DNA of 40,767 bases, taken from contig CAZXFL010000017.1 in assembly GCA_964640385.1 (NCBI GenBank), positions 1 through 40,767 of the forward strand. The letters run 5' to 3'. Of this stretch, positions 1 through 7,970 are shown piece by piece; the stretch's first letter is position 1; the number at the start of each line of letters is the position of its first letter. Origin of the DNA: JBBDIK01 sp964640385 (GTDB lineage Bacteria; Actinomycetota; UBA4738; JBBDHU01). A model generated the notes under the pieces. It saw only the letters and a list, made by a program, of their open reading frames with translations, was not told where the DNA came from and ran no database searches. Both the position numbers and the translations under genes were made by a program.

Positions 1-1080
1 AAGAGCGCCGGTGAGTACATCAACCTCGACGGCACCCTGTTCACCAGCATGACCCGGCGCGAGCCGCTGGGCGTGACCGTGGGGATCTGCCCGTGGAACT
101 ACCCGCTGATGATGGTGGCGTGGAAGATCGGTCCGGCGCTGGCAGCCGGCAACACCTCGATCATCAAGCCGGCGGAGAACACGCCGCTCACGGCGCTCAA
201 GCTGGCCGAGGTCGCTGCCGATATCTTCCCGCCCGGCGTGCTGCAGGTGATCACGGGCCAGGGGGCCGTCGTCGGTGACGCGCTGGTGCGGCACCCGGAC
301 GTTCGGCTCGTATCGGTGACCGGCGACACGGCGACGGGCAAGAAGATCGCAGCGGCCGCGGCCGACACGGTGAAGCGCGTGCACCTCGAGCTGGGCGGCA
401 AGGCGCCGGTCGTCGTCTTCGACGACGCCGATGTCGAGAGCCTGATCGGGATGCTGACGTTCGCCGGCTACACGAACAGCGGCCAGGACTGCACGGCGTC
501 GTGCCGGATCATCACCGGTCCCGGGATCTACGACGACGTGCTGTCGGCACTGGTCCCGGCGGTGGAGGCCATCAAGGTCGGCGCGATCGACGACCCCGAG
601 GTCGAGATGGGGCCGCTCGTGTCCGAGAAGCAGCGCGAGAGCGTTGCCGGGTACGTTGACCGGGCCCGCGAGGCCGGGGCCGAGGTGGTGACCGGCGGCG
701 AGGTGATCGACGGGCCGGGCGCCTACTACAAGCCGACCGTCGTGGCCGGGCCCGATCAGTCCTCGGAGATCGTGCAGAAGGAGGTCTTCGGCCCGGTGGT
801 GTCCGTCCAGCGGTTCACCGACGAGGAGCAGGCGATCACGTGGGCCAACGACGTGGACTACGGCCTCGCGTCGTCTGTGTGGACCAAGGACACGGGTCGC
901 GCGATGCGCGTGGCACGCCGGCTCGAGTACGGGGCGGTGTGGGTGAACACCCACTTCGTCATCTCCCCGGAGATGCCGCACGGCGGGTACAAGCAGTCCG
1001 GCTACGGCAAGGACATGTCGATGTACGCGCTCGAGGATTACACGCAGATCAAGCACGTCGCGATCTCGCTGGCCGAGTAG
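1..1080 (+). CDS. Aldehyde dehydrogenase, gamma-aminobutyraldehyde/betaine-aldehyde type (5' end outside window)
   Basis: NAD(P)-dependent oxidation of an aldehyde to its acid, probably an aminoaldehyde. The frame is open from base 1, so the gene starts upstream; about 115 N-terminal residues are missing compared with a usual length near 475. The visible part holds the Rossmann and catalytic domains: PWNYPL and the cofactor-site IIKPAE early on, the general-base Glu in LELGGK, and the catalytic Cys in GQDCTA (Cys codon at 490-492), then the late EVFGPV motif. The GQDCTASCRI context resembles PatD-like aminobutyraldehyde dehydrogenases, but substrate assignment is inference. The Met codon at 49 is internal, since family-like sequence precedes it. 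A second, different ALDH follows after 69 bases. Confidence 0.9.
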   Translation, partial: KSAGEYINLDGTLFTSMTRREPLGVTVGICPWNYPLMMVAWKIGPALAAGNTSIIKPAENTPLTALKLAEVAADIFPPGVLQVITGQGAVVGDALVRHPDVRLVSVTGDTATGKKIAAAAADTVKRVHLELGGKAPVVVFDDADVESLIGMLTFAGYTNSGQDCTASCRIITGPGIYDDVLSALVPAVEAIKVGAIDDPEVEMGPLVSEKQRESVAGYVDRAREAGAEVVTGGEVIDGPGAYYKPTVVAGPDQSSEIVQKEVFGPVVSVQRFTDEEQAITWANDVDYGLASSVWTKDTGRAMRVARRLEYGAVWVNTHFVISPEMPHGGYKQSGYGKDMSMYALEDYTQIKHVAISLAE

Positions 1081-1098
1081 TCGCGCGCGCAACGCAAC

Positions 1099-1128
1099 GG
1101 GGAGGGCTTCCTTCGGGAAGCCCTTTCC
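1099..1128 (+). terminator. Stable hairpin between the two ALDH genes
   Basis: GGGCTTCC (1104-1111) pairs perfectly with GGAAGCCC (1116-1123) around a TTCG tetraloop. Flanking G-rich and TTTCCC bases can extend the stem through G-U pairs. The tract after it is short (TTTCCC) rather than a long T run, and the ribosome binding site of the next gene begins within 6 bases. It could be an intrinsic terminator or a processing/attenuation hairpin that sets the ratio of the two dehydrogenases. Confidence 0.55.
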
Positions 1129-1149
1129 CGTCGAAGGAGTGAGGAAACG

Positions 1150-2577
1150 ATGAGCAGCAAGCCCTTCCTCGTCGATGGCGAGTGGCGGACCGGCGAGGGT
1201 ACGTTCGAGGTCACCAATCCCGTCAACGGCGACGTCGTGGCCGAAGTCGGGGTCCCGACGGCCCAGGACATCGAGGATGCAACGGCTTCGGCGGCGGCCG
1301 CGTTCGAGGAGTCCCGGACGCTCCCGATATGGGCGCGTGCGGAGGCGCTTGACCTGATGTCGGCCCGTATCGCCGAACGAGGCGAGGAACTGGGCAAGCT
1401 CATCGCCCTGGAGGGCGGGAAGCCGATCAAGTGGGCGAGCGTCGAGGCAACCCGCGCGATCTCGACCTTCCGGTGGGCGTCGGAAGTCATCCGCCACGGC
1501 GATGACGAGGTGATGCGCCTGGATACCGAGGCCTCGCTCGGATCGCGGCTGGCGATCATCCGCCGGTTCGCCTATGGTCCGGTGCTCGGCATCACACCGT
1601 TCAACTTCCCCGTGAACCTCGTGGCGCACAAGGTCGCTCCGGCGATCGCGGCCGGCGCTCCGATCGTGATCAAGCCTGCCACCGCCACACCGCTCGGCTC
1701 GCTGGCGCTCGCCGAGATCTTCATGGAGACCGACCTGCCGAAGGGCATGTTCCAGGTGTTGCCCGTCTCGGGCAGCCTTGCCGAGGGGATGGCGAAGGAC
1801 CCTCGGTTCGCGAAGATCTCGTTCACCGGGTCGCCCGCGGTCGGCTGGCACCTCCGCGGGGTCGATTCGAGGAAGCGTGTCACGTTGGAGCTCGGCGGGA
1901 ACGCCGGCGTCATCGTGCACTCGGACGCCGACCTGGACCACGCGGCGGCGCGGATCGCGTTCGGCGGGTACTACCAAGCCGGGCAGAGCTGCATCTCGGT
2001 GCAGCGCATCCTGGTCCAATCCGAGGTCTACGACGACTTCTGCGACCGATTGGTCAAGCAGGTCGAGGGCCTCAAGACCGGCGACACGCTGGATCCGTCG
2101 ACCGACGTCGGTCCGGTCATCGACGCAGGATCGCTCGAGAGGATCGATACGTGGGTCCAGGAGGCCGTCGCGGACGGCGCGAAGGTGCTGACCGGCGGCC
2201 GGCGCGAAGATCCCTACTACCTCCCGACGGTGCTGGTCGACACCAAGTCGCACCACAAGGTCCGGTGCGAGGAGGTCTTCGGGCCAGTCACGACCGTCAC
2301 GCCGTACCAGACGTTCGATGAGGCCATCGCCGGGGTGAACGACTCGAAGTACGGCCTGCAGGCGGGCGTGTTCACCCGCGACCTGGAGCGCGCGTTCCAG
2401 GCGCACCGCGATCTGCAGGTCGGTGGCGTCATCATCAACGACCAGTCGGCGTTCCGCGCGGACCAGATGCCCTACGGTGGCACGAAGGACTCGGGCGTCG
2501 GCCGCGAGGGATTGCGCTGGGCGATCGAGGAGATGACCGACCCGCGTCACATGGTCATCTCCAACATCCCACTGTAG
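1150..2577 (+). CDS. Aldehyde dehydrogenase family protein
   Basis: Complete 475-residue ALDH superfamily enzyme. Visible landmarks are TPFNFPVN near residue 150 (oxyanion Asn), VIKPA with cofactor-site Lys175, LELGG with general-base Glu247, GQSC with catalytic Cys281, and EVFGPV in the C-terminal half. The sequence differs clearly from the upstream ALDH and looks more like the lactaldehyde / sulfoacetaldehyde / non-phosphorylating glyceraldehyde-3-phosphate group; the substrate cannot be fixed from sequence. The ATG at 1150 is preceded by a strong GAAGGAGTGAGG ribosome site. The luciferase-like gene follows after 7 bases, so the two are probably cotranscribed. Confidence 0.93.
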   Translation: MSSKPFLVDGEWRTGEGTFEVTNPVNGDVVAEVGVPTAQDIEDATASAAAAFEESRTLPIWARAEALDLMSARIAERGEELGKLIALEGGKPIKWASVEATRAISTFRWASEVIRHGDDEVMRLDTEASLGSRLAIIRRFAYGPVLGITPFNFPVNLVAHKVAPAIAAGAPIVIKPATATPLGSLALAEIFMETDLPKGMFQVLPVSGSLAEGMAKDPRFAKISFTGSPAVGWHLRGVDSRKRVTLELGGNAGVIVHSDADLDHAAARIAFGGYYQAGQSCISVQRILVQSEVYDDFCDRLVKQVEGLKTGDTLDPSTDVGPVIDAGSLERIDTWVQEAVADGAKVLTGGRREDPYYLPTVLVDTKSHHKVRCEEVFGPVTTVTPYQTFDEAIAGVNDSKYGLQAGVFTRDLERAFQAHRDLQVGGVIINDQSAFRADQMPYGGTKDSGVGREGLRWAIEEMTDPRHMVISNIPL

Positions 2578-2584
2578 TCGGAGG

Positions 2585-3487
2585 ATGCCTACCGGGCTCG
2601 CGATCCGCGACCCGCTTCCGTGGCACGAACTGGTCCTGACCGCAGAACTTGCGGAACGCACCGGCTACGAGACGCTCTTCGTGCCGGAGATCGCCGGGCG
2701 GGAGGCGTTCGCGTCGCTCGCCGGTCTGGCCCGGGCTACCTATCGACTGCGGCTCGGGCCGGGCGTCGTCCCCCTCGGTTCCCGGAGCCACGAGGTCCTC
2801 GCGATGGGCGCCGCGACGGTCCAGGAACTCTCGCAAGGCAGGTTCATCCTCGGTCTCGGCGCGGGAACCCCCAGTCACGGCTCCCTTGACCGGGTCCGGC
2901 GCGCGGTCGGGTTCGTGCGCGCCGCGTTGATCGGCAAGGAGGTTCCGTTGGACGACGATGAGACCTTCAAGCTCACGCTTGACCCCGGCCCGCAGCCCGT
3001 CCCCATCTGGCTCGCGGCGCTCGGGCCGAAGATGATGCAGCTGGCGGGCGAGATCGCCGATGGGGTCCTGCTGAACTGGTGCCCGCCGGAGCGGGTGACC
3101 GAGGCCCGCCGTCTTGTCCAGGAGGGCGCCGAGGCGGCCGGCCGCGACCCGGCCGACGTGACGATCGGCGTGTACGTCCGAGCATGCGTCGGCCAGGAAG
3201 AGTCGGTGGCCCTCCCGGCGCTCCGCGAAGCCGCGGCGGGTTACCTGGACGAGCCGGCCTACCGGCGGCAGTTCGAGTCGGTAGGTCTGGATCCCGGCCA
3301 CCACGACGATGTCGTTCGGGCGGTCTGCGCCTTCGGGGATGCTGCAGCCGCGAGGGCGCATCTGCGGGCGTACCGAGAGGCGGGGGCCGACGTGCCGGTC
3401 GTGTATCCGGTTCCGGTCCTGGACGCCGTCTCATCCATCAACGGGACCCTCCTGGCGCTCGCCCCGGCTCCTGCCGTCGAGCACTGA
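2585..3487 (+). CDS. Luciferase-like (LLM class, probably F420-dependent) oxidoreductase
   Basis: A 300-residue TIM-barrel oxidoreductase of the bacterial luciferase family. Typical parts are the first strand (GLAIRDP), the RLGPGVVPL strand, the GRFILGLGAG motif, and the PVPIWLAALGPKMMQLAGEI segment that lines the deazaflavin/flavin phosphate site. Family members of this shape in Actinobacteria generally use F420 or FMN to reduce or oxygenate small substrates; the substrate here is unknown. The start is odd: GGAGG lies directly against the ATG with no spacer, and no in-frame ATG, GTG or TTG lies between it and the preceding stop codon in this frame. Translation probably depends on coupling to the ALDH stop 7 bases upstream. 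Confidence 0.88.
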   Translation: MPTGLAIRDPLPWHELVLTAELAERTGYETLFVPEIAGREAFASLAGLARATYRLRLGPGVVPLGSRSHEVLAMGAATVQELSQGRFILGLGAGTPSHGSLDRVRRAVGFVRAALIGKEVPLDDDETFKLTLDPGPQPVPIWLAALGPKMMQLAGEIADGVLLNWCPPERVTEARRLVQEGAEAAGRDPADVTIGVYVRACVGQEESVALPALREAAAGYLDEPAYRRQFESVGLDPGHHDDVVRAVCAFGDAAAARAHLRAYREAGADVPVVYPVPVLDAVSSINGTLLALAPAPAVEH

Positions 3488-3494
3488 GACGTGC

Positions 3495-3522
3495 TTGTCA
3501 GGCTCGGCTTGCGCGGTACACT
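3495..3522 (+). promoter_or_regulatory. Sigma-70-type promoter for the ferredoxin gene
   Basis: TTGTCA (3495-3500), a 16-base spacer and TACACT (3517-3522), about 50 bases upstream of the ferredoxin start codon. It is one of the few promoters in the window with a recognisable -35 element. Confidence 0.55.
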
Positions 3523-3571
3523 TCGGGCGGCGGTACCAGCATGAAGCGATACCTAACAGGAGAGACACAGG

Positions 3572-3895
3572 ATGACCTACTCGATCTGTGAGCCCTGCAT
3601 CGACGTGAAGGACCGCTCCTGCGTCGATGAGTGCCCTGTCGACTGCATCTACGAGGGCCCTCGGATGCTCTACATCCACCCGGATGAGTGCGTGGATTGC
3701 GGCGCCTGCGAGCCGGTGTGCCCCGTGACGGCGATCTTCTACGAAGACGACGTTCCCGGAGAGTGGAAGAACTTCAACGCGGTCAACGCCGAGTACTTCG
3801 AGGTCAGTGGCGTCGGATCGCCGGGCGGCGCCGCCCAGGTCGGACCGTCGACCACGGACCACCCCGCGGTGGTTGCGTGGGAGGCGGCGGTCTAA
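3572..3895 (+). CDS. fdxA: 7Fe ferredoxin
   Basis: A 107-residue cytosolic electron carrier with one [3Fe-4S] and one [4Fe-4S] cluster. By analogy with Azotobacter ferredoxin I, Cys9, Cys17 and Cys50 would bind the 3Fe cluster, and Cys21, Cys40, Cys43 and Cys46 the 4Fe cluster; two further Cys (6 and 25) are present. The central DECVDCGACEPVCPV block is diagnostic. The C-terminal half is the acidic tail usual in actinobacterial FdxA. A good ribosome site (AGGAGAG) lies 6 bases before the ATG, and a promoter lies upstream. It converges on an FrhB-like gene and shares stop-codon bases with it, so the two are local candidates as redox partners. Confidence 0.95.
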   Translation: MTYSICEPCIDVKDRSCVDECPVDCIYEGPRMLYIHPDECVDCGACEPVCPVTAIFYEDDVPGEWKNFNAVNAEYFEVSGVGSPGGAAQVGPSTTDHPAVVAWEAAV

Positions 3896-4977
3896 TTCTG
3901 TTCCTCGGCGCCCGGCCACCGGGTGCGTTGCTTCGTCGCCAGCTTCGACAACAGTTCCAGCGCCTTCGGATCCTCCGTACCCGGACGTGACTCGATCACG
4001 CCGTCGTCGATGGCGCGCCGCCAGATGTCTTCCCCGAGGTCGGTCCGGATGACCGTCAGCGTCCAACCGTCGTTCTGACCGAGCCCGCCGAACGACAGAT
4101 CTCCGTGTTCGGCCGCGAAGTCTGGGCACTTCAGGCAGCCTGGCCGCGTGAACTGGTGCGCCTCTTTCAGAGGGAACGAGATCTCGTCGCCGTTCCGCGT
4201 GTAGAAGAGCAGCTTGCCCTTCACGTTGACGCGGGCGATGTCGTCGAGCTCCAGCCCCAGGCGGTTCTGCGCGATCTCGCCCATCAACCCGTCGTAAGTG
4301 AACGTCTTCGAGCACAGCAGCCCGAACGTCCACGCGATCCGGCGGCGCCACTTGTTGACACGGCGGGATTCCATGACGCCCGTCACACTGGCCTGGCACG
4401 ACATCCCGACGAGCGCCACCTTCGACAGGCCCATCTCGGCCGCCTTGGTTAGTGCGAGTGGGTTCGCGGAGTAGGTGTATCGGGACCCGGCGGTTGCCAG
4501 GACTTCGTCGGCCGTCGTGACGACCGCGGGTTCGGCGTCCCACGGCCGCTCCTCCGAGATCTTCGACGTCAGCGCGCCGTCGATGTCGCCGTTACGCAGC
4601 CCCCAGATCAGTAGGGCCGATACGACGCCGCCGTCCTGTCCTTGCATCAGTGACGCCGGGTCGGTCGCCCGGCCGAGGACGATGTCGCGATGGATGCCGA
4701 TAACCTCGTCCAGGCCTTGCGTGCGCCCGTGCAGGAGCTGGTCGATGTCCGACTCCCAGTCGCGGAAGCGCGGACAGGCGCGGGTGCAGATGTCGCACCC
4801 GCGGTCACCGTGGGTGCACGAGTCCAGGCCGCCGTCTTCGAGTTGGACGGGCTTGTCGTCCTCGTAGCCGAGGACGTGGAAAGGGCAGACCACGACGCAG
4901 GCCGAGCAGCCTGTACAGAGCCCCGTGGTGACGACCTCGTCGTAGAGGTCTTTCCACTGGGTCTTGTCGGGCGCCAT
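3892..4977 (-). CDS. Coenzyme F420 hydrogenase/dehydrogenase beta-subunit (FrhB) family protein
   Basis: A 361-residue Fe-S flavoprotein. The N-terminus holds two ferredoxin-like motifs: CTGCSACVVVCP (Cys21, 24, 27, 31) and a second set at Cys54, 61, 64 and 68. The FrhB N- and C-terminal domains follow, ending in the family's GCLKCPDF and GDLSFGG segments. FrhB-type proteins transfer electrons between Fe-S clusters, flavin and F420, or act as F420-independent reductases; which applies here is unknown. A longer reading frame begins at 5043 but would overlap the next gene. I chose the ATG at 4977 because TACGCT sits exactly 7 bases before it (leaderless start) and the family homology begins there. 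The neighbouring ferredoxin is a plausible partner. Confidence 0.85.
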   Translation of the reverse strand: MAPDKTQWKDLYDEVVTTGLCTGCSACVVVCPFHVLGYEDDKPVQLEDGGLDSCTHGDRGCDICTRACPRFRDWESDIDQLLHGRTQGLDEVIGIHRDIVLGRATDPASLMQGQDGGVVSALLIWGLRNGDIDGALTSKISEERPWDAEPAVVTTADEVLATAGSRYTYSANPLALTKAAEMGLSKVALVGMSCQASVTGVMESRRVNKWRRRIAWTFGLLCSKTFTYDGLMGEIAQNRLGLELDDIARVNVKGKLLFYTRNGDEISFPLKEAHQFTRPGCLKCPDFAAEHGDLSFGGLGQNDGWTLTVIRTDLGEDIWRRAIDDGVIESRPGTEDPKALELLSKLATKQRTRWPGAEEQN

Positions 4978-4984
4978 CGAGGGA

Positions 4985-4990
4985 AGCGTA
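4985..4990 (-). promoter_or_regulatory. -10 element, leaderless start of the FrhB-like gene
   Basis: TACGCT on the minus strand, followed by 7 bases and the ATG at 4977. There is no ribosome site in between, so the transcript would begin at or beside the start codon. Confidence 0.45.
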
Positions 4991-5014
4991 TCGGGTCCGG
5001 GCAGTGAACAGGCG

Positions 5015-5359
5015 CTAGATCGAGAACGAATCGCCGCAGGCACACTCGCTCACGGCCTGAGGGTTGACGACCCGCAGGCCCCCCCCGAGCATCGCGTCGT
5101 TGAACTCGAGGGTCGAGCCCTCGACGATCGGAGCGCTGGTGGGGTCGATCAGGACGGTGGCGTCTCCGACGCGGATCACGTGGTCGTCCGCGGCCGGCGC
5201 GTCCTCGAAGCCCAGCCGGTAGGTGAACCCCGAGCAGCCGCCGGCGAGTACGCGCAGACGAAGGATGGCCTCATCGCGGCCCTCCTTGGTGGCGAGCTGC
5301 TTGATCTTGGCAGCCGCCTCATCGGTGACCGAGACGACGGTTGCGGTGTCGTTGCTCAC
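5015..5359 (-). CDS. A-type iron-sulfur cluster carrier (HesB/IscA/ErpA family)
   Basis: A 114-residue Fe-S assembly carrier that delivers clusters to apo-enzymes. The three ligand cysteines are present: one in LAGGCSGF (Cys42) and two in SECACGDSF (Cys106 and Cys108). Length is normal. An ATG three codons earlier (5368) is possible, but it lies inside a TATCAT -10-like hexamer; the GTG at 5359 is 7 bases after that hexamer, fitting the leaderless pattern seen repeatedly in this window. The gene lies between the FrhB-like Fe-S protein and a flavin oxidoreductase on the same strand, a sensible place for an Fe-S maturation factor. Confidence 0.9.
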   Translation of the reverse strand: MSNDTATVVSVTDEAAAKIKQLATKEGRDEAILRLRVLAGGCSGFTYRLGFEDAPAADDHVIRVGDATVLIDPTSAPIVEGSTLEFNDAMLGGGLRVVNPQAVSECACGDSFSI

Positions 5360-5366
5360 GCCTCCC

Positions 5367-5372
5367 ATGATA
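5367..5372 (-). promoter_or_regulatory. -10 element of the A-type carrier gene
   Basis: TATCAT on the minus strand, 7 bases before the GTG at 5359. The GGGAGGC in between could also act as a close ribosome site. Confidence 0.4.
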
Positions 5373-5389
5373 CGGCCGTCCGCGCGTTC

Positions 5390-6763
5390 TCACCCCTCTT
5401 CGAGCTGCAGGAACGCGCTCTTCACGGACTCCGAGAGGGTGGGGTAGGCATGGATCGCGTCCCCGACGAGGTTCGTGGGGACCCGCCCGGCCATGGCCGC
5501 TACGATCTCGTGGATCATCGCACCGGCCTCCTGGCCGACGATGTGGCCGCCCAGTAACTCGCCGGTGCGCGCGTCGGCGACGACCTTCACGAGTCCGACC
5601 GTCGAGCCGTCGATCTCGGCCCGTTCGTTCCACTCGAAACGGGCGACGCCGGTCTTGACCTCGTGACCTGCCTCGCGCGCACCGTCCTCCGTCAGACCGA
5701 CACTGGCGATCTCCGGGTCGGTGAACGTCACGCGCGGGACGACGCGGTAGTCCTTCACGGTCCGGCGGCCGAGGATGTCTTGGACGATGATCTCGGCCTC
5801 GTACCCGCCGACGTGAGTGAAGAGCAGGTCGCCCGTCGCGTCGCCGCCGGCCCAGATCCCCGGCGCGGTCGTCCGGAGCGTCTCGTCCAAGATCGGTCGC
5901 AGCGTCTCGTCCAGCTCGACGCCGGCCGCCGCGAGGTCGTGTTCGTCGAAGCAGGGCTTGCGTCCCGTGGCGACGAGCAGCTCGTCGGCCCTGATGTCGT
6001 CGCCTTCCTCGATGTGGACCTTCCACGTCCCGTCGCCCGAGTGATGGATCTCGCACGAGGTCGCGCCTTCGCGGATCGTGATGCCGTCCTCCTCGAGTGC
6101 CGGGACCATCGACGCGGCGGCTTCGGCGTCCTCCAGGGGCAGGATGTGCGGTGCGATCTCGACCTGGGTCACTTCTGCGCCGAACCGCGCGTAGATCTGC
6201 GCGAACTCGGTCCCGATCGCGCCGGTCCCCAGGACGGCGAGCGAGCGCGGGACCTCGGTCGGCGTCCAGATGGCTTCCTTGTTGGTCCAGAAGGGCGTTC
6301 CCTCCAGTCCCGGGATCGGCGGACACGTCGCCTCCGAGCCGGTGGCCAGGACGATCTTGTCGGCGAGGATCCGGCGCCCGTCGGTGACCTCCAACTCGGT
6401 CGGTCCGATCAGCCGTACCTCGTCCGTGATCACCTCGATGCCGTTGTCAAGGAACGGCTTCTCCTGCTCTCCCGACTGCGCATCGATGATCGCGCGGGCC
6501 CGGGCCATGACCGCCGGGAAGTCCAGCGAGACATCGTGCACCCGGACGCCGAAGCGCCCCGCCGTCCGCGCGGTCGCCGCGACCTTCGCGCTGTGGAGCA
6601 TCACCTTGGTCGGGACACAGCCGTAGTGGTTGCATTCGCCACCGAACTTGTCGCGTTCGGCGATGCAGATCGACAGACCTGGATCCTGCCGCCGCAGCGA
6701 GAAGGCCACTTCGGAGCCGGTCCCGCCGCCGCCGACCACGAAGACGTCGTATCGCTGATCCAC
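5390..6763 (-). CDS. Class I pyridine nucleotide-disulfide oxidoreductase (Lpd/MerA/SthA-like)
   Basis: A 457-residue FAD/NAD(P) flavoprotein: N-terminal FAD fold (VVGGGGTGSEVA), redox disulfide Cys44-Cys49 in GGECNHYGCVPTK, NAD(P) fold around LGTGAIGTEFAQ, second FAD motif (GIWAGGDATG), and C-terminal dimerisation domain. The C-terminal signature is HAYPTLSE: the residue that is the catalytic His in dihydrolipoamide dehydrogenase (HPTLSE) is Tyr440, as in MerA or SthA relatives. This makes an E3 role unlikely and favours a transhydrogenase, quinone or metal-type reductase; no E1/E2 genes are nearby. The start is GTG with GGAGGG upstream. It is divergent from the Nudix gene across overlapping -10 elements. 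Confidence 0.88.
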   Translation of the reverse strand: MDQRYDVFVVGGGGTGSEVAFSLRRQDPGLSICIAERDKFGGECNHYGCVPTKVMLHSAKVAATARTAGRFGVRVHDVSLDFPAVMARARAIIDAQSGEQEKPFLDNGIEVITDEVRLIGPTELEVTDGRRILADKIVLATGSEATCPPIPGLEGTPFWTNKEAIWTPTEVPRSLAVLGTGAIGTEFAQIYARFGAEVTQVEIAPHILPLEDAEAAASMVPALEEDGITIREGATSCEIHHSGDGTWKVHIEEGDDIRADELLVATGRKPCFDEHDLAAAGVELDETLRPILDETLRTTAPGIWAGGDATGDLLFTHVGGYEAEIIVQDILGRRTVKDYRVVPRVTFTDPEIASVGLTEDGAREAGHEVKTGVARFEWNERAEIDGSTVGLVKVVADARTGELLGGHIVGQEAGAMIHEIVAAMAGRVPTNLVGDAIHAYPTLSESVKSAFLQLEEG

Positions 6764-6799
6764 CCCGCGCCACCCTCCGAGCGTCCGATGTCGCCCCGA

Positions 6800-6809
6800 A
6801 CGCTACCCT
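6800..6809. promoter_or_regulatory. Overlapping divergent -10 elements
   Basis: The ten bases ACGCTACCCT read as TAGCGT on the minus strand (6805-6800) and TACCCT on the plus strand (6804-6809), sharing the central TA. The plus-strand element is 8 bases before the Nudix ATG (leaderless). The minus-strand element gives the flavin oxidoreductase a leader of about 30 bases. Confidence 0.45.
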
Positions 6810-6817
6810 GAACCCAG

Positions 6818-7378
6818 ATGAGCGGCGACCCATTCCTCGACGGCTTGCGCGATGCGCTGGAGCCCGATCCCCGGCACGAGCCTCCGGAAGGTGACCGGCT
6901 GGCCGCCGTCCTCGCTCCGATCCTCGTCGAGCAGGACCACGCGGTGGTGTTCACCCGCCGGCCGGAGGGGATGTCCCGCCACCCGGGGCAGATCTCGTTC
7001 CCGGGCGGGATGCTCCACGAGGACGACGCGACCCTGGCCGACGCGGCTCTCCGCGAGACGCTCGAGGAACTTGGGCTCCCGCCGGAGGATGTGGAGGTGC
7101 TCGGGTCGCTGCCGCCCGTCCACACGGTCGTCAGCGGCACGCTCGTGGTCCCGTTCGTCGGCGTGGTGCGCGGCCGGCCGGTGTTCGTGCCCAGCGCTGC
7201 GGAAGTGGACGAGGTTTTCGAGGTTCCGCTCGCCCGGCTCATCGAGGTCGAAGCCGAGGAGGAATGGGAACGAGGGGGGCAGCGGTTCACTACCTATGTC
7301 TACGAGGTGGACGGGCGGACGATCTGGGGCGTCACCGCCCACATGTTGCACGACCTGCTGGAGATCGTGAGGGGCTGA
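6818..7378 (+). CDS. Nudix hydrolase, CoA pyrophosphatase (NudL) type
   Basis: A 186-residue hydrolase predicted to cleave CoA or its esters into 3',5'-ADP and phosphopantetheine. The CoA-specific motif precedes the Nudix box (FTRRPEGMSRHPGQISFPGG, residues 45-64). The box itself runs to REXXEEXGL (RETLEELGL, about 79-87), with the metal-binding Glu pair intact. It starts at an apparently leaderless ATG. Its stop codon overlaps the start of a CoA-binding protein (TGATG at 7376-7380), which supports a shared role in CoA turnover. Confidence 0.9.
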   Translation: MSGDPFLDGLRDALEPDPRHEPPEGDRLAAVLAPILVEQDHAVVFTRRPEGMSRHPGQISFPGGMLHEDDATLADAALRETLEELGLPPEDVEVLGSLPPVHTVVSGTLVVPFVGVVRGRPVFVPSAAEVDEVFEVPLARLIEVEAEEEWERGGQRFTTYVYEVDGRTIWGVTAHMLHDLLEIVRG

Positions 7379-7806
7379 TGGAGGCAACCGAGTACCTGCC
7401 GAGCGACCAGGAGCTGCGCTCGATCCTGGGCGACGCCCGAACGATCGCGGTCGTGGGCTTGTCGTCGAACGCCGACCGCGAGTCGTTCGCCGTCTCGAAG
7501 TACCTGCAGGACAAGGGATACCGCATCATCCCGGTGAACCCCAGAGAGACCGAGGTGCTGGGGGAACGAGCGTACGCGCAGCTTGCGGACGTCCCCGGAC
7601 CGATCGATGTCGTGGACGTGTTCCGGCGCGCGGAGGATACGCCGCCGGTCGCCGAGCAGGCGGTCGCCAAGGGAGCGAAGGTGCTGTGGCTGCAGGACGG
7701 TATCGTGAACGAGGACGCACGTAGCATCGCCGAGGATGGTGGCATGACCGTGGTGATGGGCGTGTGCATCCGACGGACACGCACGCGCTTGGAGGGGGAG
7801 TCCTGA
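7378..7806 (+). CDS. CoA-binding domain protein (YccU-like)
   Basis: A 142-residue single-domain Rossmann protein of the CoA-binding family related to the N-terminal part of succinyl-CoA synthetase alpha. Visible motifs are TIAVVGLSSN (nucleotide loop), YRIIPVNPRETEVLGE, VDVFRR and KVLWLQDGIVNEDA. No catalytic activity is known for the stand-alone family. The reading frame extends upstream into the Nudix gene, but the ATG at 7378, overlapping the Nudix stop by one base, is the sensible start. Coupled again to the next gene by TGATG. Confidence 0.9.
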   Translation: MEATEYLPSDQELRSILGDARTIAVVGLSSNADRESFAVSKYLQDKGYRIIPVNPRETEVLGERAYAQLADVPGPIDVVDVFRRAEDTPPVAEQAVAKGAKVLWLQDGIVNEDARSIAEDGGMTVVMGVCIRRTRTRLEGES

Positions 7807-7970
7807 TGCAGAAGTGGGAGTACTTCGTGGCACCGCTGCTGGAGCACAACCCGGGCGAGATCCTGAACACGTTCGGTGGGGAAGGGTGGGAACTCGCGTC
7901 GGTCGTGCAGCAGCAGACGCCCGCCGGTGGGGTCTCGCTGATCGCGTACCTGAAGCGACCTACGGGCTAG
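7806..7970 (+). CDS. DUF4177 small protein
   Basis: A 54-residue protein beginning MQKWEYFVAP, with the GWELASVVQQ and LIAYLKR segments typical of DUF4177, a small alpha/beta family of unknown function. Its ATG overlaps the previous stop by one base (TGATG at 7804-7808), so it is the third gene of the Nudix operon. Its TAG overlaps the stop of the converging sugar dehydrogenase within CTAG (7967-7970). Confidence 0.85.
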   Translation: MQKWEYFVAPLLEHNPGEILNTFGGEGWELASVVQQQTPAGGVSLIAYLKRPTG

